Shown: positions 1 through 7,223, numbered from the stretch's first letter. The stretch: 11,157 nt of DNA from an uncultured Mycoplasmatota bacterium (GCA_946494345.1 CAMMBX010000029.1:1-11157), one strand, 5' to 3'. Translations and numbers: made by a program. Notes: generated by a model from the letters alone, not told the origin.

Positions 1-74
1 AAATTTATAAAAACCCCCTCTAAAATGTGTCCACTTTCTTGACATAAGTCCCATACAAATACCTTCTTTCTTAG
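1..74. other. Non-coding edge segment, possible mobile-element end
   Basis: No coding frame is supported here. The segment lies just downstream of the membrane-protein gene that ends at 75. Read on the minus strand it holds a short interrupted inverted repeat, TGTC-9 nt-GACA, at about 28-44. This is followed by a run of five G and then five T (about 10-19). The T run could terminate transcription, but I see no clear GC stem in front of it. The GTGTCCAC...TTGACA wording resembles ends of insertion sequences, but no transposase or second end is visible, so this is only a suggestion. Confidence 0.25.
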
Positions 75-866
75 CTAACTTTCAATTCTTTCACAAGTAT
101 AACCACTGTTTTCTAAATTATTTTCAATGGTAGTTACACTTTCATCTAATTCATATTCTGGATAAAATCCTTCAAGTTCAGCAAGATTAGATGAAATGAA
201 ATCTATATCAAGTTTTTTGTAATCTATATTTTGGGTAGTAATCTGAACAGCAGCGCTAACACTACATTCAGCAGTCATTCCAATATCATTTTCATCTAAA
301 AATGTCTTTAATAACTGACATGAATTTTCTCTTTCTGTTAAAATATTACTATCCGTAGCACTATCTGCTAATCTATTAGTAGTTACAGAAGTACTACTTT
401 TTAATCTATTCTTTTCATATCTAAAAGTTAAATTATAAGTATAATCTATATTTTCAGTAGAATTACTAAAACTACAATTCATTCTACCACTTTTTAATTC
501 GTTTACACCATTTTTCTCATTCATATAATTAGTAATATATTCTGTAATATCAGGTAAGAAAAAGACAAAAGCAAATAAAAATACCATTAATAAAACTAAG
601 AAAACAGGATGACCCTTTTTATTTCCAGTATTATTTTCTTCTGGCTTTACAGAAGTTGGTACACTATTTATATCTTGATTATTATTAGTAGGATTTGCTA
701 CTTGTTTATTAACTTCACTTGTACCACTTGCTTCAACTACTTGAGGTTTATTACTAGACTGTGGTGTAGACTCTGTTGTATTTTCAATAGATGGGGTAAT
801 AATCTGTGGTGTTTCTACACTATTATTAGTAGCCTTATTTGTTCCATTATTTTCATTATTATTCAT
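75..866 (-). CDS. Unrecognised single-pass membrane protein with Asn/Thr-rich N-terminus
   Basis: I do not recognise this 263-residue protein. Residues 1-85 are low-complexity, rich in Asn, Thr, Ser and Gln, and probably disordered. A KKGHP stretch then leads into one strong membrane segment at about 87-105. The remaining roughly 155 residues form a folded-looking domain with four cysteines (C131, C183, C201, C258) that could make disulfides if it lies outside the cell. The lysines before the membrane segment favour N-in, C-out topology. The C-terminal pattern (Cys near the domain start, a Tyr-rich beta region, LDID, and a closing NSGYTC) loosely recalls YehR/DUF1307-type extracytoplasmic domains, but this is an impression, not an assignment. 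The ATG at 866 follows GGAGGGG at a good distance. The gene occupies the slot where thiN follows rpe in B. subtilis and has its own promoter (903-931). Confidence 0.8.
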   Translation of the reverse strand: MNNNENNGTNKATNNSVETPQIITPSIENTTESTPQSSNKPQVVEASGTSEVNKQVANPTNNNQDINSVPTSVKPEENNTGNKKGHPVFLVLLMVFLFAFVFFLPDITEYITNYMNEKNGVNELKSGRMNCSFSNSTENIDYTYNLTFRYEKNRLKSSTSVTTNRLADSATDSNILTERENSCQLLKTFLDENDIGMTAECSVSAAVQITTQNIDYKKLDIDFISSNLAELEGFYPEYELDESVTTIENNLENSGYTCERIES

Positions 867-902
867 ATATTCCCCTCCATTATCCGTTACTATTCTAATT
901 TA

Positions 903-931
903 ATTATAACATTTAACTAATTAAACGTAAA
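903..931 (-). promoter_or_regulatory. SigA-type promoter for the membrane-protein gene
   Basis: On the minus strand there is a -35-like TTTACG (926-931), a 17-nt spacer and a perfect TATAAT (903-908). The -35 lies inside the 3' end of rpe. The predicted start point falls just upstream of the ribosome binding site of the gene starting at 866, so this gene can be transcribed apart from the operon ahead of it. Support is sequence pattern only. Confidence 0.6.
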
Positions 932-1551
932 CTATTAATTTGTTTTTGATAGTCATTACTATTAGTTATATAAGCGCCACTAACAATGATATCAGTCAAG
1001 TTACTTATCTTTTTGGCAACGATATCATTAATACCACCGTCTATGCTTATTTTGAATGTAAATTCTTTATATTCTTTTTTTAAAATATTTAATTCTTTTA
1101 ATTTGTTGATAGTAGAATTAATAAATTTCTGGCCACCTTTTCCTGGTGTTACTCCCATTACCAATATTAAATCTATATATGGTAAATAAGGAATAATCAT
1201 TTGAACTTCATCTTCAGGATTTAAAACTATGCCTGCTTTTATTCCATAACTCTTTATTAGTTTTAAATTAGGTAGTATATCTTCTAAAGTATTCAAATGA
1301 ATAGAAATATACTCTGAATTTAAACTAGCATAATCTTTTATATATTTACTAGGAGACTCTACCATTAAATGAACATCTAATCTTTTATCAGTAAATTTAT
1401 AAATATGTCTCATTTCTCTAAATGGTAAGGTTTTTCCTTCTACATATTTGCCATCCATAACATCTACATGAATGTAATCAACATCAGTATTATTTAACTC
1501 TGTTAGAGTTTTAGGAATGTCTTTACTACTTAAAAAAGATGCGCTTATCAT
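913..1551 (-). CDS. rpe: Ribulose-phosphate 3-epimerase
   Basis: This cytoplasmic TIM-barrel enzyme interconverts D-ribulose 5-phosphate and D-xylulose 5-phosphate in the pentose phosphate pathway. The 212-residue protein has the family signatures in order: IHVDVMDG (27-34), DVHLMVESP (59-67), VLNPE (109-113), the phosphate loop VTPGKGGQKF (134-143) and SIDGGIND (169-176). The expected metal and catalytic positions H28, D30, H61 and D171 are all present. It is slightly shorter than the usual 215-225 residues. GKGGQ replaces the commoner GFGGQ in the phosphate loop. Its ATG overlaps the TGA of rsgA by four bases (ATGA), implying translational coupling. The rsgA-rpe adjacency is the conserved Firmicutes order. 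An allulose-phosphate epimerase paralogue is less likely given this context. Confidence 0.93.
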   Translation of the reverse strand: MISASFLSSKDIPKTLTELNNTDVDYIHVDVMDGKYVEGKTLPFREMRHIYKFTDKRLDVHLMVESPSKYIKDYASLNSEYISIHLNTLEDILPNLKLIKSYGIKAGIVLNPEDEVQMIIPYLPYIDLILVMGVTPGKGGQKFINSTINKLKELNILKKEYKEFTFKISIDGGINDIVAKKISNLTDIIVSGAYITNSNDYQKQINSLRLIS

Positions 1552-2381
1552 TTCTTTGCCTCCTCATAAAATTTTAAATAACTGTTGTATCGAGATTTTA
1601 ATATTTTTCCATCTTCTACAGCTTTCTTAATACTACATTCTAATTCTTTAGTATGTGAACAATCTTTAAATGGACAAGAATAGTTAGAAAATTCTCTAAA
1701 AGCATATTTTATATTTTCTTTTTTATATATTGTAAAATCTAAAGCAGAAAAACCTGGGGTATCAAGAACTTTACCATCTAAGAATTCATATAATTCTACA
1801 TTTCTAGTTGTATGACGACCTCTTCCTAAAGCAAGAGAGACTTCTCCTGTTTTTAGATTCCAGTCAGGATTTAATTTATTTAAAAGAGTACTTTTACCTG
1901 CTCCTGTTTGTCCTATAAAGACAACTGTTTTATCTTTAATAAGTTCTTTTATTTTAGAAAGATCCTGATTGGTAAGGACTGTATATCCTATATTAGTATA
2001 ATATACCATTAAGTCTTTTATTTTTTCATAATTTTCTTTACTAATTAAATCTTTTTTAGTTAAGCATATAACAATATCTACATTGTTAAGTTCCATATGG
2101 GCAATAAATTTATCTAATAAACCTAAAGAAAAGTCAGGATTAATTAGACTTGTAATGATAAAAGCCCTATCAATATTACTTACCATTGGTCTATTAAAAG
2201 TATTTTTCCTTGGTAATATTTCTTCGATTACTAAAGTCTTATCATTAAATCTAACATAATCACCGACTTTTGGTATAATTTTATCTTTTCTAAATTTACC
2301 TCTAGGTATTGTATTATAAGTTTTATTATTACTAGAAACTATATGTCTATTACTGCTTATTTTAATAATTTGTCCTTGCAT
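1548..2381 (-). CDS. rsgA: Ribosome small subunit-dependent GTPase A
   Basis: RsgA is a circularly permuted GTPase that binds the 30S subunit late in assembly and checks the decoding centre. The 277-residue protein has an N-terminal OB-fold region (about 1-65). The GTPase motifs come in permuted order: G4 TKKD (108-111), G1 GQTGAGKS (157-164), a switch region RGRHTTR (187-193), then G3 DTPG (207-210). A C-terminal zinc-binding module has ligands at C236, C241, H243 and C249. The length is near the usual 290. The start at 2381 has AGGAG six bases upstream and lies 8 bp after the prkC stop. The gene sits between prkC and rpe, as yloQ does in B. subtilis. In that species RsgA is reported as a PrkC substrate, which would link the two products functionally. 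Confidence 0.96.
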   Translation of the reverse strand: MQGQIIKISSNRHIVSSNNKTYNTIPRGKFRKDKIIPKVGDYVRFNDKTLVIEEILPRKNTFNRPMVSNIDRAFIITSLINPDFSLGLLDKFIAHMELNNVDIVICLTKKDLISKENYEKIKDLMVYYTNIGYTVLTNQDLSKIKELIKDKTVVFIGQTGAGKSTLLNKLNPDWNLKTGEVSLALGRGRHTTRNVELYEFLDGKVLDTPGFSALDFTIYKKENIKYAFREFSNYSCPFKDCSHTKELECSIKKAVEDGKILKSRYNSYLKFYEEAKK

Positions 2382-2389
2382 TTTTTCTC

Positions 2390-4171
2390 CTAATCATTAC
2401 TTTGAGAACTTGAATTTGATGAAGAATTTGAATTATTATTGTTATTTTTTCCATCATTTTCTTCTTGTTCTGTTGTAGTAGTATCATCATTCTTAGACTC
2501 TACTAATCTACCTATAGTAATAGTTACACTATCATTATTTTTAACAGTTGAACCATTAGGACGAGATTGGGTAATAATTTTATTAGCCATATTACTATCT
2601 GTTACATCTTGATATTCTGTTGTTACAGTTACACAGGCATTATTTGCCCAACTTGTTACCACATCCGCTGTTTGTAAATACCAGTCTGGGAAAGTAATGT
2701 CTTTTAGGATTGTTAATGTTATATCATCTCCTGATTTAACCTCACTACCTTCATCAAGTGATTGAGAAATAACAAGGTTTTGTCCTATTACAGAACAAGT
2801 TGTAGAGTCTGGTTCTATTTCTTGAATTTTAACTTCTAGTCCCATATCTTCTAGAGTCTCTCTTACTTCATTAATATCCATATTTACATAATTTTCAAGT
2901 TCATAAGTTTTAACTCCTGTTGATTTATATAAAGTAACTCTTGTTCCTTCTTTAACAGTACTACCACTTCTAGGATCTGTTCTAATTATCCTATTTTTCT
3001 TAACATCATCACTACTAACTTCTTCTATTTTACTATTAACGGTAAGTCCAGCATCTTCAAGAGTAGATTCAGCTTTACTTACAGTCATACCACTAACATC
3101 TGGTACTTTGACATCTTTTTCTGCTGTTAGGGCAGGAATAATAAAGAATACTGCTAGTAGTGCTATAACGATAACACCAGCGATTATAGATAAAGCGATT
3201 ATTAATTTATTTGACTTTTTAGTTTTTTCATCAGTTATAGGTGTTGCAAGTCCTTCATTTTCATCACTTATTGGTTTCATTATCTTTGTAGTTTCATCTA
3301 CTTCATTTTCAGGATATGGATAAACATATGGTTCTTCATTTATTCTATCATCGTTTAAAGCTGTTAATAAGTCATTATGCATACTTTTAGCATCATCATA
3401 TCTATTTTTAGGATTTTTAGCGGTTGCTTTTAAAATAATATTTTCAATACTTTGAGGTATATCATTATTTAATTTATGAACATCAGGTAGAGGTTCTTTC
3501 ATTTGCTTTAAAGCAATTTCTACGGCACTATCACCTTTAAATGGCAATTCTCCTGTTAATAGTTCATAGAAGATAATACCCATTGAATAGATATCACTTT
3601 TAATAGTTGCACCTTTACCTGCTGCTTGTTCTGGTGGTAAATAATGAACTGAGCCCATAACAGAATTAGTTTGTGTTAATTGGGTTGAGTTTAAGGCCAT
3701 AGCAATACCAAAGTCTGTTATTTTTATTTGGCCATCACTCTCTATCATAATATTCTGTGGTTTTAAATCTCTATGAACAATATATGAGTCATGGGCATGA
3801 GCCATTCCGTCTGTTAATTGTAACATGATATCAATCGCTTCTGATAAAGTAAGACTACCACGTTTTTTTAACAGTTGTTTTAAAGTCATGCCTTCTACAT
3901 ATTCCATTACAATATAATAAAGTCCGTTATCTTCTCCTACATCATACATAGCGACAATATTAGGATGAGAAAGACTTGATGCTGATAAGGCTTCACGTTG
4001 AAAACGTCTTACAAATTTTTCATCATTTGCAAGGTCTCCTCTTAATACTTTAATAGCAACATTACGGTCTAATATCGTATCATAGGCAAGATAAACATTA
4101 GCCATACCACCTTCACCAATTGATTTAATTATCTCATAACGATCATTAATTTTTTGCCCCTTTGTAACCAT
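2390..4171 (-). CDS. prkC: PASTA-domain Ser/Thr protein kinase (PrkC/Stk/IreK type)
   Basis: This membrane-anchored Hanks-type kinase senses peptidoglycan fragments or lipid II and phosphorylates cell-wall, growth and germination targets. The 593-residue protein has a cytoplasmic kinase domain (about 10-270) with the glycine loop GEGGMA (19-24), Lys41, Glu60, the catalytic loop HRDLKPQN (133-140), DFG (153-155) and the PPEQ element (179-182). A Thr/Glu-rich juxtamembrane linker leads to one membrane helix (about 322-346). Three extracellular PASTA repeats follow (about 355-416, 423-489 and 492-554). The third is divergent and contains two Trp and a Cys. The C-terminal tail from 560 is an Asp/Thr then Asn/Ser low-complexity stretch, unusual for the family and perhaps wall-spanning. 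The start codon shares one base with the phosphatase stop (TAATG), behind AGGAGAAGG. In spore formers PrkC responds to muropeptides during germination, which fits the sporulation genes nearby. Confidence 0.95.
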   Translation of the reverse strand: MVTKGQKINDRYEIIKSIGEGGMANVYLAYDTILDRNVAIKVLRGDLANDEKFVRRFQREALSASSLSHPNIVAMYDVGEDNGLYYIVMEYVEGMTLKQLLKKRGSLTLSEAIDIMLQLTDGMAHAHDSYIVHRDLKPQNIMIESDGQIKITDFGIAMALNSTQLTQTNSVMGSVHYLPPEQAAGKGATIKSDIYSMGIIFYELLTGELPFKGDSAVEIALKQMKEPLPDVHKLNNDIPQSIENIILKATAKNPKNRYDDAKSMHNDLLTALNDDRINEEPYVYPYPENEVDETTKIMKPISDENEGLATPITDEKTKKSNKLIIALSIIAGVIVIALLAVFFIIPALTAEKDVKVPDVSGMTVSKAESTLEDAGLTVNSKIEEVSSDDVKKNRIIRTDPRSGSTVKEGTRVTLYKSTGVKTYELENYVNMDINEVRETLEDMGLEVKIQEIEPDSTTCSVIGQNLVISQSLDEGSEVKSGDDITLTILKDITFPDWYLQTADVVTSWANNACVTVTTEYQDVTDSNMANKIITQSRPNGSTVKNNDSVTITIGRLVESKNDDTTTTEQEENDGKNNNNNSNSSSNSSSQSND

Positions 4172-4911
4172 TATTCTTCACCTTCTCCTAAAATTAAGTA
4201 TGCTACTGATATATTATCAGTGCCTCCTCTATTATTAGCTTTTCTTATTAACTTTATAACTTTATCCTCAATATCTCCTTCTCCTAAAAGAACTTTTTCA
4301 ATAGATTCTTCTTCTAGCATATTAGTAAGACCATCACTTGCTAAGAGGATAGCATCTATCTCCATATCACAATCAAAGATATCTATGTCTATTGGATCAT
4401 TAGCTCCAAGAGCTTTCATTAAAACATTTTTCTTAGGATGATCTTTTGCTTCTTCTTCAGTTAGTTCTCCTGCTGATACTAATAAGTTTACTAATGTATG
4501 GTCATATGTTACTTTGTGTAATTTATTATCTTTCATAACAAAGCCTGATGAGTCACCAATATTACCAAATAATATATAGTCTTTAGTAATTATTGCCGTT
4601 ACAAGAGTTGTGCCCATGCCTTTACTTTCAGGATGAGTTTTCTCATGTCTAAAGATACTATCATTTATTTCATTAACACTGTCTCTTAAAAAATTAACAG
4701 CATCCATTTTACTCATATTATGAAAATTTTCATTAAAATCCTTAGCAAGATGAGTTATAGCAATTGAAGATGCAACTTCACCAGCAGAATGTCCACCCAT
4801 ACCATCTGCAATAGCCATAAGGGTATCATTATCACTGTTATGGACTATTAAGACACTATCTTCATTATGGTCTCTAACCTTTCCTGCATCAGTTAAATAA
4901 AACGATTTCAT
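4171..4911 (-). CDS. prpC: PP2C-family Ser/Thr protein phosphatase (PrpC/Stp type)
   Basis: This metal-dependent cytoplasmic phosphatase reverses phosphorylation by the neighbouring PASTA kinase and dephosphorylates the kinase itself. The 246-residue protein matches the family length of about 245-255. Visible motifs are the RDHNED box (13-18), ADGMGGHSAGE (35-45), MGTTLV (99-104), GNIGDS (116-121), HP-KNVL (158-164), ASDGLTN (191-197) and GGTDNIS (229-235). Together these supply the metal-binding aspartates D18, D36, D193 and D232. One oddity is the residue after GDS: it is Ser122 where B. subtilis PrpC and most relatives have Arg (GDSR). The ATG overlaps the rlmN TGA by four bases, and the stop overlaps the prkC start by one, so the pair should be made in a coupled ratio. 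Assignment is firm; prpC and stp are alternative names. Confidence 0.94.
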   Translation of the reverse strand: MKSFYLTDAGKVRDHNEDSVLIVHNSDNDTLMAIADGMGGHSAGEVASSIAITHLAKDFNENFHNMSKMDAVNFLRDSVNEINDSIFRHEKTHPESKGMGTTLVTAIITKDYILFGNIGDSSGFVMKDNKLHKVTYDHTLVNLLVSAGELTEEEAKDHPKKNVLMKALGANDPIDIDIFDCDMEIDAILLASDGLTNMLEEESIEKVLLGEGDIEDKVIKLIRKANNRGGTDNISVAYLILGEGEE

Positions 4912-5933
4912 ATATCCTCCTTCTTACTTCTAAGCTGTCCACAAGCAGCAGAAACTGTGCCACCGAATTCTCGCCTAATTGTAACTGTAATATTGTTTTT
5001 CTTTAGTATATCATAAAACTTAGCAATTGTTAAAGGTTTACTTCTTTTAAACTGTAAAGCTTCTGTTTCGTTATATGGTATTAAATTAACATAACAGTTT
5101 ATCCCTTTAAGTAAATTAACTAATTCTTTAGCATTTTCTTCTTTATCATTAACTCCATCTAACATAATATATTCAAAGGTAACTCTTCTATTTGTTTTTT
5201 CTAAATATACTTTAATAGCATTAATTAAGTCTTTTAAAGAATATACTTTTGCGATAGGCATTATTTCTCTTCTTAATTTATCATTAGGTGCATGTAAGCT
5301 GATAGCAAGATTTACTTGATATGGAAAATTAGCAAATTCTAATATTTTAGGGACTAGTCCACAAGTAGAAACTGTAATATGGCGAGCACCTATATTTAAT
5401 CCTTTAGGATGATTTATTATTTTAATAAATTTACAAATGTTATCATAATTATCAAAAGGTTCTCCTATTCCCATAATAACGACATGACTTATTCTAATAT
5501 TGGCATCACTTTCAGCTTTTAAGACTTGTTCTACCATTTCTCCTGTTGTTAAATTACGTACTTTTTTACGTCTACCTGACTCACAAAACTTACAGCCCAT
5601 ATTACATCCTACTTGACTAGAGATACATAGACTATTACCATAATCATGATTCATTAAGACTGCTTCAACATGTTCTTTATCATTTAGTTTAAATAAGTAC
5701 TTTCTAACATCTTTAGCTTTTTCTACTGTAACTATCTCTATATTAGAAATAATAAAATCTTTACTTAGCTTTTCCCTTGTTTCTTTTTTTAAATTAGTTG
5801 CATCATCAAAAGAAGTAATTCGTTTGTCTTTATCGTAAAGCCAAGAAAATAATTCTTCGGCATAATATTTTTTTTCATTATTAGTTAAAAAATATTCTGT
5901 TAATTCATCTATAGTTAAATCATATATACTCAT
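4908..5933 (-). CDS. rlmN: Dual-specificity 23S rRNA (A2503-C2)/tRNA (A37-C2) methyltransferase RlmN
   Basis: RlmN is a radical-SAM enzyme that methylates C2 of A2503 in 23S rRNA and A37 in some tRNAs. It acts through a methylated cysteine intermediate. The 341-residue protein has the iron-sulfur triad C110, C114 and C117 (CNMGCKFC), the SAM-binding GIGEP (155-159), an HITVSTCG block (185-192), the SLHAPND segment (212-218) and the catalytic cysteine C330 in VSAACGQLR. After the cluster motif it reads ESGRRKKVRNLT where most RlmN proteins have an AT/AS-type loop before RNL. A Cfr-like resistance enzyme (C8 methylation) is therefore worth excluding, but the C-terminal AACGQLR and the operon position favour RlmN. 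The start at 5933 follows GGAGGTGA. It is the first gene of the housekeeping operon, matching yloN-prpC-prkC-yloQ-rpe. Confidence 0.92.
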   Translation of the reverse strand: MSIYDLTIDELTEYFLTNNEKKYYAEELFSWLYDKDKRITSFDDATNLKKETREKLSKDFIISNIEIVTVEKAKDVRKYLFKLNDKEHVEAVLMNHDYGNSLCISSQVGCNMGCKFCESGRRKKVRNLTTGEMVEQVLKAESDANIRISHVVIMGIGEPFDNYDNICKFIKIINHPKGLNIGARHITVSTCGLVPKILEFANFPYQVNLAISLHAPNDKLRREIMPIAKVYSLKDLINAIKVYLEKTNRRVTFEYIMLDGVNDKEENAKELVNLLKGINCYVNLIPYNETEALQFKRSKPLTIAKFYDILKKNNITVTIRREFGGTVSAACGQLRSKKEDI

Positions 5934-5969
5934 AACTCACCTCCAGTTATACGAACTTTTACTAGATAT

Positions 5970-6001
5970 ATTATACAGTAAAATTAAAAGAAATACATCA
6001 A
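5970..6001 (-). promoter_or_regulatory. Probable promoter of the rlmN-rpe operon
   Basis: A perfect TATAAT lies on the minus strand at 5970-5975, between the terminator at 6000-6030 and the rlmN ribosome binding site. The best TTGANN-like -35 (TTGATG, 5996-6001) is 20 nt away, longer than ideal. At 17 nt the hexamer is only ATGTAT. The position is right for the first gene of the operon, but the -35 is weak. Confidence 0.45.
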
Positions 6002-6030
6002 AAAACTGATAAAATATATCTATCAGTTTT
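6000..6030 (-). terminator. Rho-independent terminator between the Rpn remnant and rlmN
   Basis: The arms AAAACTGATA (6002-6011 on the + strand) and TATCAGTTTT (6021-6030) form a perfect 10-bp stem with a 9-nt loop. On the minus strand the stem is followed by a run of T. It lies 7 bases past the stop at 6038. The flanking A and T runs would let it work in both directions. Confidence 0.75.
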
Positions 6031-6037
6031 GTAATAT

Positions 6038-6391
6038 TTAATCAGTTAAGTTTTCTAGCTCTTCAATACTTAAACCTGTACTTTCGGATACTATTTTAGG
6101 AGATATTCCCTTTTCAAGAAGATTTTTAGCAATAGCAATTTGTTCTTGTCTTTTTCCTTCTTCCAGTCCATCTGCTTTTCCATCATCATAGCCCCAATTA
6201 TGAGCAGTATTAATCATTTTTTTCTGCATCATCTCATTATCATATAACTTAAAATCATTAATATCCATATTTATAATAAACTTAATAATAATATTAAAAA
6301 ACTCCTTATAGTCTTCTATTTTAAAGAAATGTTTAAATGTAGTGTCACTTAAAAGACTAATAAATCTTTTCTCTTATTCTTCTTCTTTCAT
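6038..6391 (-). pseudogene. Decayed Rpn / PD-(D/E)XK nuclease-family transposase
   Basis: Rpn-family proteins are recombination-promoting PD-(D/E)XK nucleases of about 300 residues. Here the original start is the ATG at 6389-6391, preceded by GGAG (6398-6401) six bases away. It reads MKEEE and then hits TAA at 6374-6376. The same frame continues with the family's N-terminal pattern (FISLLSDTTFKHFFK, then DINDFKLYDNEM). It jumps directly to the typical C-terminal tail (GYDDGKADGLEEGK, AKNLLEKGISPKIV, STGLSIEELENL). The catalytic core between these, roughly 180 residues in intact relatives, is missing. So there are two lesions in one frame: a nonsense codon and an internal deletion. The 76-codon frame from 6268 has no ribosome binding site and is unlikely to be a separate gene. 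Family recognition is from memory of the motifs. Confidence 0.8.
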
Positions 6392-6458
6392 TAATTTCTC
6401 CAATAATTTTTAATATTTCTACGTAGATGTCTACACTCTAACATGGAAGGGTAATTAA

Positions 6459-6483
6459 TGCAAAAAGAGAATTTTGCAAATTC
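6459..6483. repeat. Two overlapping, mutually exclusive inverted repeats
   Basis: On the + strand, TGCAAAA (6459-6465) and TTTTGCA (6472-6478) can pair around a 6-nt loop. GAATTT (6469-6474) and AAATTC (6478-6483) can pair around a 3-nt loop. The two share bases 6469-6478, so only one can form at a time. On the minus strand the second hairpin is followed by TCTCTTTTT, so it may be a weak back-up terminator. Confidence 0.5.
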
Positions 6484-6487
6484 AGAA

Positions 6488-6526
6488 CAAAAAAAGAGGG
6501 AAAACTGTCTAAATTCGCCTCTTCTA
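6488..6526 (-). terminator. Rho-independent terminator after the sigma factor gene
   Basis: On the minus strand the stem AAGAGG/CCTCTT (6518-6523 with 6494-6499) extends by a G-T and an A-T pair. A long loop can partly pair inside (GAA with TTC). A run of seven T follows. It lies about 50 bases past the sigma-gene stop at 6576 and ends the sporulation block. Confidence 0.65.
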
Positions 6527-6575
6527 ACTAAAATTCATTCTATAAACAGCTTGAATTTACAAATTTTATACTTTT

Positions 6576-7223
6576 TTAAGAAATTTTAGTTCTTAGTTTT
6601 TCTAATATTTTTGTCTCCTTTCTACTTACTTGAACTTGGGACATACCAAGAGTTTCAGCTGTTTCTTTTTGAGTCATATCTTGGTAGTATCTTGAAGTAA
6701 TTAGTTCTCTTTCGCTTTCTTCAAGATTATTAATCGCTTCTTTTAAATCCAGGACACCTACATCATATCCTTTCTCAATAAGAGCGATTTTATTATATAA
6801 GTTATAATCATCATCTAAATAACTATTATCTAAACTATAAGGAGTTGTAATAGCATTCATAACACTAATTATCTTTTCTTCACTTTCTCCTAGCATATAA
6901 GATATCTCAAAAGTAGTAGGTTCTCTTCCTAAATTTTGAGATAAGTATTCCCTTGTTTCTTTAATATCTTTACTAAGTTTATAAACATCACTTGGCATAT
7001 GTACTCCATAATCATTATTTATTGCTTTTAAAACTTCTCCTTTAATCCATAAATAAGCATAATCGGTAAAGTTTGTCTCTTTACTACTATCATATTTTTG
7101 TAAAGCGGTTTGGAGACCTACCATTCCTGCTTGAAATAAGTCATCATAATCACTTCTAAAATTATACTTACTAGTAATAGTTTTAACTAAACCAATATAG
7201 TTTAAAGCTATTTCTTCTGTCAT
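6576..7223 (-). CDS. Sporulation-type RNA polymerase sigma factor, SigF/SigG-like
   Basis: This is a 215-residue sigma-70-family protein that directs RNA polymerase to alternative promoters. It lacks region 1. Region 2 (about 4-72) includes DYDDLFQAGMVGLQTAL and the YAYLWIKGEVLKAI helix. Region 3 (about 76-120) has the MPSDVYKLSKDIKET and LGREPTTFEI pattern. Region 4 (about 162-212) has the helix-turn-helix TQKETAETLGMSQVQVSRKE, whose SQVQVSR wording is typical of SigF/SigG/SigB-type factors. It is shorter than B. subtilis SigF (255). The gene lies at the end of the spoVAC-AD-AE block. In B. subtilis sigF lies just upstream of spoVA instead, so the association is kept but the order differs. 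No SpoIIAA/SpoIIAB partners are visible. The start follows AAAGGGG nine bases upstream. The SigF versus SigG choice is unresolved. Confidence 0.75.
   Translation of the reverse strand: MTEEIALNYIGLVKTITSKYNFRSDYDDLFQAGMVGLQTALQKYDSSKETNFTDYAYLWIKGEVLKAINNDYGVHMPSDVYKLSKDIKETREYLSQNLGREPTTFEISYMLGESEEKIISVMNAITTPYSLDNSYLDDDYNLYNKIALIEKGYDVGVLDLKEAINNLEESERELITSRYYQDMTQKETAETLGMSQVQVSRKETKILEKLRTKIS

Larger units (their letters stand above)
6392..6575. other. Non-coding gap between the sigma gene and the Rpn remnant
   Basis: No gene is seen here. The gap holds the sigma-gene terminator (6488-6526) and a cluster of overlapping inverted repeats (6459-6483). A short GTAGA-CA-TCTAC hairpin lies at about 6423-6434, next to a CTACGTAG palindrome (6419-6426). 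The Rpn remnant's ribosome binding site is at 6398-6401. I find no convincing promoter for the remnant. Confidence 0.5.

Noticed and set aside
609..920. Open frame on the + strand, 103 codons
   Set aside because: It is the mirror of the Asn/Thr-rich membrane-protein gene; its Ile/Cys/Tyr-rich translation comes from antisense Asn and Thr codons, and it has no ribosome binding site.
986..1189. Open frame on the + strand, 67 codons
   Set aside because: Lies wholly inside rpe on the opposite strand, with no family motif.
3108..3323. Open frame on the + strand, 71 codons
   Set aside because: Antisense to the linker and membrane segment of the PASTA kinase; its hydrophobicity mirrors that region.
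4154..4441. Open frame on the + strand, 95 codons
   Set aside because: Antisense to the phosphatase gene; Ser/Pro-rich translation with no independent support.
6038..6268. A stand-alone 76-residue protein
   Set aside because: The ATG at 6268 has no ribosome binding site, and the frame extends upstream into recognisable Rpn N-terminal sequence, so it is part of a pseudogene.
6576..7223. Primary sigma factor (SigA)
   Set aside because: Too short, lacks region 1.2-type sequence and the long SigA N-terminus, and has the SQVQVSR region-4 wording of alternative sporulation-type factors.
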